43,002 nucleotides of DNA from Sphingobacterium sp. (GTDB lineage: Bacteria; Bacteroidota; Bacteroidia; Sphingobacteriales; Sphingobacteriaceae): positions 1 to 43,002 of the forward strand of contig JALAGS010000146.1 in the NCBI GenBank assembly GCA_022712315.1, given 5' to 3'. The position numbers and the translations under genes are program-made. Below are positions 16,605 through 25,614 of the stretch, in pieces. Position 1 is the first letter of the stretch; each line of letters begins with the position of its first letter. Below the pieces are notes generated by a model. That model was not told where the DNA came from and did not search any database. It saw only the letters and a list, made by a program, of their open reading frames with translations.

Positions 16605-17039
16605 TTATTTAATGATTAGTTGATAAATGTAATAGTCTATCGAATAGGTTCCGGGACCAGTGAGCAAAAGGAGCAAAAGGCACAGCGTATACATAAAAGG
16701 AATATCGCGGACCTCGCGTGAATCATGGCGATGCACAACAAAGTATCCGACTGCTGTAACGCCAATCGTTGGTAATATCGCCAGCCTTCCCATTAGTCCG
16801 ACCGCGATAAAAAAGGGAACAATAGTATCTGCAAACTGGGCGGCCATAGCGTTGAGTTTCTCCGGCAGATGTAGGGGATTGGGGATATGCTCGGCCTGTG
16901 CCTGTGGTCCTTTCTGTATTTTTTTGAGACCATGAACGGTAAGCAGTTCCCATGCCAGTAATAGCCGAAAGAGGAGTATGGCTGCGTTGTTGACGGTATT
17001 TCCCAAATCTGTATAAAAGAGTTTTTGAAGTATTTCCAT
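16605..17039 (-). CDS. DoxX family membrane protein
   Basis: A 144-residue protein with four hydrophobic helices, typical of the DoxX/YphA group. The motif LLFRLLLAWELLTVHGLKKIQKG marks the N-terminal family signature, with PFFIAVGLMGRLA in the second helix. DoxX proteins have been linked to quinone and sulfur-compound oxidation and to oxidative-stress complexes, but most are uncharacterised. An ATG at 17087 is in frame but overlaps the amidohydrolase end and adds an atypical lead, so MEILQKLF at 17039 is preferred. That start leaves 11 bp after the amidohydrolase stop. Confidence 0.9.
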   Translation of the reverse strand: MEILQKLFYTDLGNTVNNAAILLFRLLLAWELLTVHGLKKIQKGPQAQAEHIPNPLHLPEKLNAMAAQFADTIVPFFIAVGLMGRLAILPTIGVTAVGYFVVHRHDSREVRDIPFMYTLCLLLLLLTGPGTYSIDYYIYQLIIK

Positions 17040-17050
17040 CTTTTCCGTGA

Positions 17051-18934
17051 TTAAAATGCAAAGCATGAACAGCCTAAGGCGCCCCAAAATGCCGTATAAT
17101 TGTTTATAGCAATATCGCTCATACGCGCATGGTTGTGGTCGTGTGCGTGTACCTGACAGCTACCGCTACAAAGGTGTAAGGTATTGACAATGCTGCTTTG
17201 TGTCGCCGAGGTTGCGATACGGCTGTTTTGAGCTGTTTTTGAAACGCTATAATAACCGCCATAGTTTTTGGTGGGTGACCAGTCGGGTAAAATTGGTATT
17301 GGTGGAGGAGAGAAAGAACTGAAATCGCCGTCTGCATAGACAATCTTGCCTCCCACAATGGTGAGTTCGGATTCGATCTCCTTGATGGATTCATCTTCTA
17401 CCGTAAAATAGTCGTTGTTGAGGACCGTTAAATCAGCTAACATTCCCACTTCGATATCTCCTTTTTTCTGCTGCTCCTGTGAAAACCAGGCGCTCCCTTT
17501 TGTATAAAGTTGTAGCGCTGTTAGGCGGTCCAGTCTGCTGTTTTCATAAATTTGAAGTCCGCCCACAGTTTTGCCCGTAGTAAGCCAATACATCGATACC
17601 CATGGATTGTAACTGCTTACTCGGGTAGCATCCGATCCACCGCCAACGGGTACTTCCATGGCAAGCATTTTTTTGACTGGAGGTGTTTGTTCGGCTGCGG
17701 TAGCACCGTAGCGATCGGTAAAATATTCACCCTGATAGGCCATACGGCTTTGGATGGCAATACCGCCGCCTAATGCTTTTGTGCGTTCGATATTGCGCTC
17801 GTCGATTGTCTCGGCATGATCAAAAATCCAGGCTAGGCCATCGAATGGAGTATCGCGATTTACCTTTTCGAACACATCCAAAAATCGGCTGATGCTTTCG
17901 TTGTACGTTGCATGCAGCCTGAAAGGCCATCTGTTGCTGACGAGCAGGCGGACTACTTTTTCGAGTTCGGCTTCCATATTTTCACCAAGATCGGGTCTTG
18001 GCTGCAGAAAATCCTCAAAGTCTGCTGCCGAGAAGACCAGCATTTCGCCAGCACCATTGTGACGGTACATTTCGTCACCCTGATGTAAAGGAACGCTATC
18101 TATCCATTGCTGGAAATCTTCGTATTCATGCTTTGGTTTCTGTGTGAAGAGGTTGTAAGCAATACGCACTGTGAGCTGGTCTTCCCGATGCAGATCACTG
18201 ATGACTTTGTAATCGTCTGGATAGTTTTGAAAGCCTCCGCCGGCGTCGATGACACTCGTAATGCCGAAGCGATTCAATTCCTTCATGAAATGGCGCGTCG
18301 AATTGACTTGCTCTTCGTAAGGAAGTGTGGGACCTTTGGCCAAGGTGGAATATAAAATCATGGCGTTAGGAGAGGCAATAAGTAGGCCTGTTGGATTTCC
18401 TTTGCTATCGCGTTCAATGGTGCCGCCTGGAGGGGCTGGTGTATCCTTGGTGTAACCTACTGCGCGGAGCGCTGCTGCGTTTAAGAGTGCTCTGTCATAA
18501 AGGTGAAGAATAAAAACGGGCGTATCTGGTGCGGTCGCATTGATTTCCGCTAAAGTAGGCATACGGCGTTCGGCAAATTGAAATTCGGACCAGCCTCCCA
18601 CGACACGTACCCATTGTGGGTGTGGGGTTCGATCTACCTGCTCTTTCAGCACACGCAAGGCATCTGCCAAAGATGGGACGCCATCCCAGCGCAGTTCTAA
18701 ATTATAATTAAGTCCGCCACGGATTAAATGGATATGCGAGTCATTAATGCCAGGGACAGCCCGTTTGCCCTTTAGATCAATCAGTTTTGTATTTGTACCG
18801 CTAAGTCTAAGGACATCATTGTCCAATCCTACATCGATAAATTTGCCCTCTTTGATTGCGACTGCAGTCGCTGCCGTCTGCGTGCTGCCGAAATGGGTTA
18901 TTTTCCCATTATGAAGAATTAGATCTGCTTTCAT
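17051..18934 (-). CDS. YtcJ-like amidohydrolase with Cys/His-rich C-terminal tail
   Basis: A 627-residue metal-dependent hydrolase of the Amidohydro_3/YtcJ group, which cleaves C-N bonds of amides or related compounds. Metal ligands visible are HIH in NDSHIHL (about 68-70), the histidine in FDHAE (about 368) and the aspartate in GGGSD (about 435). No signal peptide is present, so it is cytoplasmic. After the normal barrel and beta-domain end (about 555) it carries an extra tail: LCSGSC, then HAHDHNHAR, then a final GCSCFAF, giving two Cys pairs and four closely spaced histidines, a likely extra metal site. It starts 12 bp after the secreted M17-like gene. The substrate is unknown. Confidence 0.92.
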   Translation of the reverse strand: MKADLILHNGKITHFGSTQTAATAVAIKEGKFIDVGLDNDVLRLSGTNTKLIDLKGKRAVPGINDSHIHLIRGGLNYNLELRWDGVPSLADALRVLKEQVDRTPHPQWVRVVGGWSEFQFAERRMPTLAEINATAPDTPVFILHLYDRALLNAAALRAVGYTKDTPAPPGGTIERDSKGNPTGLLIASPNAMILYSTLAKGPTLPYEEQVNSTRHFMKELNRFGITSVIDAGGGFQNYPDDYKVISDLHREDQLTVRIAYNLFTQKPKHEYEDFQQWIDSVPLHQGDEMYRHNGAGEMLVFSAADFEDFLQPRPDLGENMEAELEKVVRLLVSNRWPFRLHATYNESISRFLDVFEKVNRDTPFDGLAWIFDHAETIDERNIERTKALGGGIAIQSRMAYQGEYFTDRYGATAAEQTPPVKKMLAMEVPVGGGSDATRVSSYNPWVSMYWLTTGKTVGGLQIYENSRLDRLTALQLYTKGSAWFSQEQQKKGDIEVGMLADLTVLNNDYFTVEDESIKEIESELTIVGGKIVYADGDFSSFSPPPIPILPDWSPTKNYGGYYSVSKTAQNSRIATSATQSSIVNTLHLCSGSCQVHAHDHNHARMSDIAINNYTAFWGALGCSCFAF

Positions 18935-18946
18935 AATTCTTTATGT

Positions 18947-19708
18947 TTAGTTGTGTAAGGAAGAAATTGCTTTTTTGATACCTTCTCCAGCAGTTTCGAA
19001 GAATGCTGGACCAGCCAATAAAATAATTTTGTTTAATACAGGCTTCTGATCCATATTTTTTTCACTGATCCATTTTTGGGTACGAAAGGCATCGATACTG
19101 CCAAGAACAACGTTTTCGGCTACTAGTGCTGTGGGTGAATCTACACCTGCATCTTTCAAGTCGCTGGCAAAGCTAAAATTGCGTACACCCAGACGCAGCG
19201 CTTCGCGCATAGCAACACTACCAACATCTTTCATGAGTCCAGCATTAAAATCTTCACGTTTGCCTAATCCGATCAATAACAGTTTTTTGCTTGCGAGTGT
19301 GCCATGTTGCGCCGGTGTCAGGAGCACAGTTTCTAGCGCATGCCCTTTGAATTTTCCTGTTTTACGTATTGCAGTCAGCGTACCGTGCAAAGCTTCGTCT
19401 AAATGAACAAGACCATTCAATGCGGCTGGCAATGCCGGTGGGGAGATGAAAATATCACCTTCGGTATATTCAAAGACACAGGCTACCTGTAGATCGCTGA
19501 CGGCGGCAGATGGACCTTGTACCAAGCCCTCAATAGCCAATCCGTCTACATTCCCCCAGATGGAACTTGTGCCTATTGCCGTTGTTTTTGGAGCAGCTAC
19601 CGTTGTTTGTGCATAAGTCTGTATTGGGCTTATCGCTAGCGCGCTGAAAAGCGCGATCAACGACCATTGAATTTTTTTCTGTTGAAAGATTGTCTTTGTA
19701 GTTTTCAT
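18947..19708 (-). CDS. Secreted orphan M17 leucyl-aminopeptidase N-terminal domain
   Basis: A 253-residue protein with a clear signal peptide (IALFSALAISPIQTYA, cleavage near residue 34). The mature part resembles only the N-terminal, macrodomain-like half of M17 leucine aminopeptidases: LVHLDEALHGTLTAIRKTGKFKG, then a TLASKKLLLIGLGKRE core and REALRLGVRNFSF. The catalytic metallopeptidase half, with its zinc ligands, is absent, and the gene ends cleanly 12 bp before the next one, so this looks like a genuine stand-alone domain and not a broken enzyme. It should act in the periplasm or outside. A binding or sensing role is possible; no enzymatic role can be supported. Confidence 0.85.
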   Translation of the reverse strand: MKTTKTIFQQKKIQWSLIALFSALAISPIQTYAQTTVAAPKTTAIGTSSIWGNVDGLAIEGLVQGPSAAVSDLQVACVFEYTEGDIFISPPALPAALNGLVHLDEALHGTLTAIRKTGKFKGHALETVLLTPAQHGTLASKKLLLIGLGKREDFNAGLMKDVGSVAMREALRLGVRNFSFASDLKDAGVDSPTALVAENVVLGSIDAFRTQKWISEKNMDQKPVLNKIILLAGPAFFETAGEGIKKAISSLHN

Positions 19709-19712
19709 GATA

Positions 19713-21110
19713 TTAGAATTTAAAGGCTATTCTGCTGTTGAAGAAAATTCCATTTTTGGGTGTTGGAATAATATCTTCAATGAATGCGCCTGTTTTAAAA
19801 TATTGGATGCCGGTTACCAGAGATACCTGTTTGCTGGCGGCGTAGGTAAAGTTGGCCAGATAAGCTGTTCCAATATAACGTTTGTGTGAAGTTGATCCGG
19901 GCAGGTTGAAGGAGCCACTTGGCCTGTATACACCATCCTGCAAGCTGTGCCGCCAGTTGAAAACCATGTCAACCTGCATTTTTAACTTAGAAAGTAGGTC
20001 GAAAGTGGCGTAGGGATGGATGTCAATTAGGTTTACAGGGCCGATCTGTGGGCTAAAACCAAAGTATCCGCCCTTTGGGTAGATGGGATTAAAGGTTCCA
20101 AGATTGCCGTCGCCGGCCTGTTTGTCGCCTGAAATATAATCATTGCGTAGATTGATAGATGGTTTAAAAATCGTATTTTCAAAGAGGTAACCGATATCCA
20201 CGGATGCTGTCCAAGCAGCGATGTTGCCTTGACCAAAGGATCCAAACTGATAAGCTCCTTCGAGGTTGTAGATAAATCCACCCCCATATTTCCATACCCG
20301 AGCGCCAACAGTATGGCGGGTTTCGGCGGCTATTCCTTCTTCAAAAACGGAGCGATCACGATAGATACCAACATAGTATAGGTCAAGATTTGCCTGTTTG
20401 GGAACGATGATTCTACCGTAGGCACCCCATAGGTTGACCTGTTTCGAAGGTTTGTTGTCGAATATACCCGGTCTAATGGTATCGGCTATCATCGCGAATG
20501 CCTCCACGTTAACTTTGTTACTGCTGTATGCGATCTTGGCTCCGGTAAAGTACCTTCTTGCATTGGGACCTTCGCCTACGGAAATCAAACGGCCAGATCC
20601 ATAGTCAAGTTCCTGTCTGCCCAAGCGGAATAGGATTGCTTTGTCCTTTTGTTTGAATACGGTAGCATCGATAAATAGGTTCTGTACATTAAGCTGATCT
20701 TCATCAATCTGGCGAGAACCATTTTTGCGGCCATGCTGCAGGGCTGAGCGAAGCTGTGTGAACAAACGAAAACGCTCACCGAAATGGATGTCGGCATGTA
20801 GGCTATAGCGCTGCAACAGGAAGTTGTTGTGCCCCAATGACTGTCGCCCCCAATCTTCATTATTGAAATCAACATATTCTAATCGAGCCTCGCCACCCAT
20901 AGACAGCCATATTTGTCCATCAGCGGTTAAAGAGCTGTATTTTAGCTTTCGATAACCATGGCGTGTGCTATCTGCAAGGTTACTATAATCTTCCTCAAAG
21001 CGCAATAATTTGTAGGTCTGAGCCAACGAATCATGCGGTAATAGGTTAAATAGTAAGGCTGCGAGTGTCACCTTTCTGAGGTATGCCGATATGATCTGTA
21101 ATGGATGCAC
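19713..21110 (-). CDS. Alginate-export (AlgE-like) family outer-membrane porin
   Basis: A 465-residue outer-membrane beta-barrel. A signal peptide (about 1-30, ending SLAQ) precedes a barrel rich in alternating strands, with the family-typical MGGEARLEYVDF, the LFTQLRSALQHGRKNGSR stretch, LFRLGRQELDYGSGRLISVGEGPNARR and a terminal phenylalanine (NSRIAFKF). Alginate_exp proteins include AlgE, but many members occur with no alginate genes and are thought to be general anionic-solute porins; no alginate biosynthesis gene is present here. It starts 37 bp after the YcaC-like gene and ends 4 bp before the M17-like gene. It may bring the operon's substrate across the outer membrane. Confidence 0.88.
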   Translation of the reverse strand: MHPLQIISAYLRKVTLAALLFNLLPHDSLAQTYKLLRFEEDYSNLADSTRHGYRKLKYSSLTADGQIWLSMGGEARLEYVDFNNEDWGRQSLGHNNFLLQRYSLHADIHFGERFRLFTQLRSALQHGRKNGSRQIDEDQLNVQNLFIDATVFKQKDKAILFRLGRQELDYGSGRLISVGEGPNARRYFTGAKIAYSSNKVNVEAFAMIADTIRPGIFDNKPSKQVNLWGAYGRIIVPKQANLDLYYVGIYRDRSVFEEGIAAETRHTVGARVWKYGGGFIYNLEGAYQFGSFGQGNIAAWTASVDIGYLFENTIFKPSINLRNDYISGDKQAGDGNLGTFNPIYPKGGYFGFSPQIGPVNLIDIHPYATFDLLSKLKMQVDMVFNWRHSLQDGVYRPSGSFNLPGSTSHKRYIGTAYLANFTYAASKQVSLVTGIQYFKTGAFIEDIIPTPKNGIFFNSRIAFKF

Positions 21111-21147
21111 GGGGTACGGTTTTGAGTAAAATAATGTCGTTTTTTTG

Positions 21148-21783
21148 TTAAGCGTGTTTCACCATATTGTGTGCATAATGAATCCCAAGACCATAACTGC
21201 CACCATGTTTTTTCATGAGGTCTGTTACGGCAACATAAGTTTCTTGGCGAGCCCAGTCACGTTGCAATTCGAGTAGGTACTGTATAGATGTGATTGGCTT
21301 GACGCCCATATGAATCATACGTTGCATGGCACGCTCATGGGCTTCTTGGCTGACGTCCCCACAGGCATCGGCGATGACGTACACCTCATACCCTTCAGCT
21401 AGTGCTGACAGCGCTGGCCCGACAATACATACGCCTGTCCACAGGCCTGCTAGTACTAATTTTTTTTTCCCTGTACCCGTGATGGCTTGGTAAGCCGCCT
21501 CGTCCTCCCAGGTATTCATGCTTGTACGGTCAATGTAATTTGTGCTGGCTTGTGGATAATACGTTTCAATTTCCGGAAAAACAGGACCAGAAAAGCTTTC
21601 TTCCGCTACAGTGGTCACAATGGTCGGAACATTGAATATTTTGGAAGCACCGCAGATTACTGCGACATTGTTGCGCAGTTCTTCCATAGTAATGCTTTTC
21701 GTGGCAAATGCCATTTGGCCTTCGAAGTCGATCAAAACAAGTGCGTGGTTGCTTGGCGACAATAGTTCTAGTGATGGTTTCAT
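21148..21783 (-). CDS. Isochorismatase-fold cysteine hydrolase, YcaC-like
   Basis: A 211-residue hydrolase of the isochorismatase superfamily, closest by eye to YcaC-type proteins. The catalytic aspartate is D19 (LVLIDFEGQ) and the nucleophile is C119 (GLWTGVCIVGP); a basic residue, R86 in IDRTSMN, lies near the third active-site position, which I cannot assign with certainty. YcaC homologues form octamers and have no firmly known substrate. The frame stays open upstream to 21993, but MKPSLELLSP is the conserved start and the extension is A/C-rich leader. It heads the seven-gene operon, with an operator-like palindrome 112 bp upstream. Confidence 0.92.
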   Translation of the reverse strand: MKPSLELLSPSNHALVLIDFEGQMAFATKSITMEELRNNVAVICGASKIFNVPTIVTTVAEESFSGPVFPEIETYYPQASTNYIDRTSMNTWEDEAAYQAITGTGKKKLVLAGLWTGVCIVGPALSALAEGYEVYVIADACGDVSQEAHERAMQRMIHMGVKPITSIQYLLELQRDWARQETYVAVTDLMKKHGGSYGLGIHYAHNMVKHA

Positions 21784-21894
21784 AAATGTGTGTTTTATTG
21801 TTGTTTGATGATTGTTGAGATTCAATTTTTTTACCTTTTTTCCTATTGTATTGATAGTTAGTTTTTTGTGTTGTTTTGTTGGTTTTTGAAATTG

Positions 21895-21906
21895 ACGATA
21901 TATCGT
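21895..21906. promoter_or_regulatory. Perfect 12-bp palindrome ACGATATATCGT, candidate operator
   Basis: It lies 112 bp before the YcaC-like start codon. Read towards the operon it continues as TAACGATATATCGT, identical to the copy before the sigma54-driven hydrolase (9104-9117). The distance from the start codon is also nearly the same in both places. Confidence 0.6.
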
Positions 21907-22265
21907 TAATTGATTTTTTGTATTAAAATATTTCAATAAATCAATGATCTCTTCGCCCTTTCGCCATACTGGTTGTCCCTTATGGATTTGCAAGCTCTTA
22001 CTGTATACCCAAATTTAGGCGGGTTAATTTTGCTGTTTATTGAACTAGTTCAAGAAAAATCAGGGTAGGGAAAAGAAATAAAATGGACTGTATCTAGGGA
22101 TTTCGAATTGGTCTGTTAGTGATGTCTGGACGGCGAGCTCCTGTTTTGTGAGTTATTTTTATAAGAAAATTAACTTTTTTTAGCTGTCTACAGCATTTTT
22201 TGTGATTTATGTTATCTAAAAGCTAAATTTCCATTAAATGTATACCTGCAAAACCTGTTTAGTTG

Positions 22266-22295
22266 TTGATGTTATTGATATTAATTAAATATTTG
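22266..22295 (+). promoter_or_regulatory. Candidate Bacteroidota promoter for susC/susD
   Basis: TTG (22266-22268), 19 bp, then AATATTTG (22288-22295), one mismatch from the -7 consensus TAnnTTTG. It would give a leader of about 65 nt before the ATG at 22367. The surroundings are AT-rich, so a chance match is possible. Confidence 0.35.
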
Positions 22296-22366
22296 TTAAC
22301 ATTACGGTAAATTATAAACCGAGTCAAAGCATCAACTTTGATGCAAAATTCTAAACCAGACTAAAA

Positions 22367-25300
22367 ATGCAGAAAACATTACTAATCAGTATGGCATTGG
22401 GTCTCTCATACCCCACTTGGGCTAATGTAGAGCGTGATTATGTCAAATTGACCCAAGAGACGCACAGTGTTGCAGCTCAGTCTACCGTGAAAGGGGTGGT
22501 AAGAGACAAAAACGGAGCAGCCTTGTCCGGAGTCACCATCACCAATTTAACCAACCAAAAGACAACCTCAACGAATGTAGCGGGTCAGTTCACGATTGAA
22601 GCTAGTGTAGGGCAAAAGCTCAAATTGACAGGTATAGGCTACAGTGAAAAGATCGTCAGTGTGACCGGAGGGCAGATCGATGTCGTCATGGAATCCAAAG
22701 ACACTGAACTGGAAGAAGTCGTGGTGGTCGGTTATGGTACACAGAAAAAAGTGAATCTGACCGGTGCTGTAGACCAGGTGGGGTCTGAAGCTTTTGAAGG
22801 ACGCGTACTGGGCAACGCGAGCCAGATGCTCCAAGGTGTAATTCCCAACTTAAATGTAACCCCGGCAGATGGTAAACCCAATCGGGCGCCAAGTTTCAAT
22901 ATCCGTGGTACAACTTCCATTGGTCAGGGGGGGAGTGCACTTGTCCTTATCGACGGTGTCGAAGGGGATCTTTCTGCTATCAATCCCAATGATATCGAAA
23001 GTGTAACGACACTGAAGGATGCTGCTTCATCTGCCATCTATGGTTCCCGCGGAACGTTCGGGGTTGTACTTGTCACAACCAAACGTGCCAAGTCCGGAAA
23101 AACGTCTATTAACTATTCGGGAAGTGGCTCTTTTCAGAAACCGATCGCTTTACCCAAATTTGTGACGGATGGCTACGAATATGCTTCGCATTTCTTTACA
23201 GCCTATAATGCCTGGAACAATTATTCCTCGATTCCGAGCAAGCTCAACAAGACACAGATCTTTACAACAGATTGGCTGGAGGAATTTAAGAGAAGAAAAG
23301 AACAGGGGATTACAGAACAGGTCACAGTAGATGATAAGGGCAATTATGTATACTACGGTAACGAGGATTATTATGGCATGCTGATCAAGGACAATACCTT
23401 TGTCCAGGATCATAACCTCTCTATCAGCGGTAATTCGGAAAAAATGGATTACTATATTTCTGGCCGTGCTTACGATTATAACGGTATGTACCGCTATAAT
23501 AGCGATAAATATAAGACCTATAATACGCGTGCAAAAGCCGGGCTTCAGGTGACAGACTGGTTGCGGATCAGCAATAATATCGATTTTAACTATGCCAAAT
23601 ACAGGGATCCTTCCACAGCGGGTGAAGGTGGTAATATCTGGCGTAATATTGCAGATGAGGGACATCCTTCTTCACCAATTTTTAATCCCGACGGATCAAT
23701 GAGTTTCTCGGCAGCCTACACTGTAGGGGATTTCATCTACGGCAAAAACGGTACAAACACGGCCAATCAGGATCTCCGCAATACCACTTCCTTTGAAACC
23801 AAGTTTTTAAACAATACTTTCCGTGTAAAGGGGGATCTCACTTTCAGAAACCGTGATTTTAGTTCGGTAAGGGTTCGTGTGCCTGTCCCATATAGCACGC
23901 AGGAGGGAAAAATGCTGCGGCTGGAAACAAGCATGAATGATAATATTTATCAAGTAGACCAACGTTACCGTTACTTGTTCGGAAATCTTTACAGTGAATA
24001 TGAACGTACACTAGGTGACCATTACTTTAAAGGTTTGCTCGGTTATAATTATGAACAACGGACTTATAATTCAACTTATATCACCAAGACCGGTCTGCTT
24101 AATGACGACGTAGAAAATATCAATCTGGCAGTAGGGCAGAATACCACAGCAACGGCGGGTATAACAAATACCGCAATGTCGGTGTATTTATGCGCGCCAA
24201 TTACATCTTCAAAGACCGTTATCTTTTCGAGTTCAATGGCCGGTATGACGGTTCGTCCAAATTCCCGACCAACCAACGGTGGGGATTGTTCCCGTCTGCA
24301 TCCGTAGGCTGGCGTATATCGGAAGAACCTTTCTTCCAAGTGGACAAAAAGGCGCTGTCCGACCTGAAGCTAAGGGCTTCGTATGGTTCTTTGGGTAATG
24401 GTAATGTGGATCCTTATTCCTATCTGGATATTTACGAAATTAAGATTATGGACCGGGTGCTTAATGGTCAGAAACCGGCCTATACCTCGGTGCCTAAAGT
24501 TATTCCGGATAACTTGACTTGGGAAACCGCGCGTACGGCCAATTTAGGTCTTGATCTATCTTCGTTAAATGGGAAATTGACCTTTACCGGAGATATCTAT
24601 CAGCGCAAGCCCCTCAATATGTATACCCTTGGTGTCGCATTGCCGGATATTTTTGGAGCGGAGTCACCAAAAGGAAACTATGCGGATATGACAACCAAAG
24701 GTTTTGAACTGAGCTTGACTTATAAGGATCGATTCGACCTTAATGGCAGTCCGTTCAACTGGTCTGTGCGCGGAACGCTGGCAGACTATAAATCCAACAT
24801 AGACCGTTATGAGAATAAGGAAGGTTTAATCAAAGACGGTTCCTATTACGAAGGACAGCGGATTGGTGAGATCTGGGGTTATGTAACCCAGGGATTATTC
24901 CAGAATCAGGCAGAGATTGATGGAGCAGCAAAACAAAAACTGATCAAATCGTCCAACAATGGAACAATCTATCCGGGAGATGTCCGTTTTACGGATCTCA
25001 ATGGCGACGGTGTGATTGATTATGGAAACAATACGATCTACAGTCATGGTGATAGAACGGTCATCGGTAATGCTGATCCAAGGTATATCTATAGCTTTAA
25101 CCTCAATTTGGACTGGAAGGGGATCTACTTTTCTTCATTTTTCCAGGGAGTAGGGAAGCAGAACTGGTATCCGAGCAACGAGTCGATTTTCTGGGGACAG
25201 TACAATAGACCTTATAACAATTTACCGGAATGGCATCTCAATAATTACTGGACAGAAGATAATCCGAATGGTTATTTCCCACGTTATGCCGGCTATAACG

Positions 25301-25602
25301 AGTCTATTAAAACAACACCCCAAACGAGGTACCTGCAAAATGTGGCCTATATTCGGATGAAAAACTTACAGATCGGGTACAGCTTTCCTAAGTCTGTGAC
25401 AAACCGATTAAGAATCAGTAGTCTTCGTGCAGGCCTATCGGGTGAAAACCTATGGACCTGGTCACCGCTTTACAAAAAGACGAAGGATCTCGATGTCGGC
25501 AACCTGGGCAAATCGGATCCTGAAATCGGAACAGGGTCCGGTGACGGATTTAATTATCCGATCATGAAGAGCATCAGTTTTAACTTATCTATTGGCTTAT
25601 AG
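22367..25602 (+). pseudogene. SusC-like TonB-dependent receptor, split by a 1-base frameshift
   Basis: An outer-membrane TonB-dependent glycan or oligomer importer, about 1078 residues if restored. Features in order: signal peptide (MQKTLLISMALGLSYPTWA), carboxypeptidase-like beta-sandwich (about 42-110), TonB-box-like ELEEVVVVGYG, plug with the SusC signature SAIYGSRGTFGVVLVTTK, and barrel. There is no STN domain, so it is not wired to a FecR. Frame 1 reads ...TATAG then drifts and stops at 24307; the frame starting before 24160 resumes YNKYRNVGVFMRANYIFKDRY, standard barrel sequence, and runs to 25602. Restoring one G in the GGG at 24157-24159 joins them exactly. Either a sequencing error or a true inactivating deletion. 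The partner susD follows 12 bp later. Confidence 0.9.
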
Positions 25603-25614
25603 TTTTATATTAAC

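Larger units (their letters stand above)
21784..22366. other. 583-bp divergent intergenic region
   Basis: No gene is supported here. It holds the leader of the minus-strand operon (21784-21894), which on that strand is almost free of G and likely unstructured, the palindrome at 21895-21906, and the candidate susC promoter at 22266-22295. A 7-bp inverted repeat GCATCAA/TTGATGC (22329-22344) lies just before the susC start. I found no -24/-12 sigma54 element (GG-N10-GC) facing the operon. Confidence 0.7.

Noticed and set aside
19713..21110. Alginate biosynthesis or export locus
   Set aside because: No alginate polymerase, acetylase or epimerase genes are present; the porin family name alone does not support it.
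21784..21993. N-terminal extension of the YcaC-like protein
   Set aside because: The extension is low-complexity leader including the palindrome; the conserved family start is at 21783.
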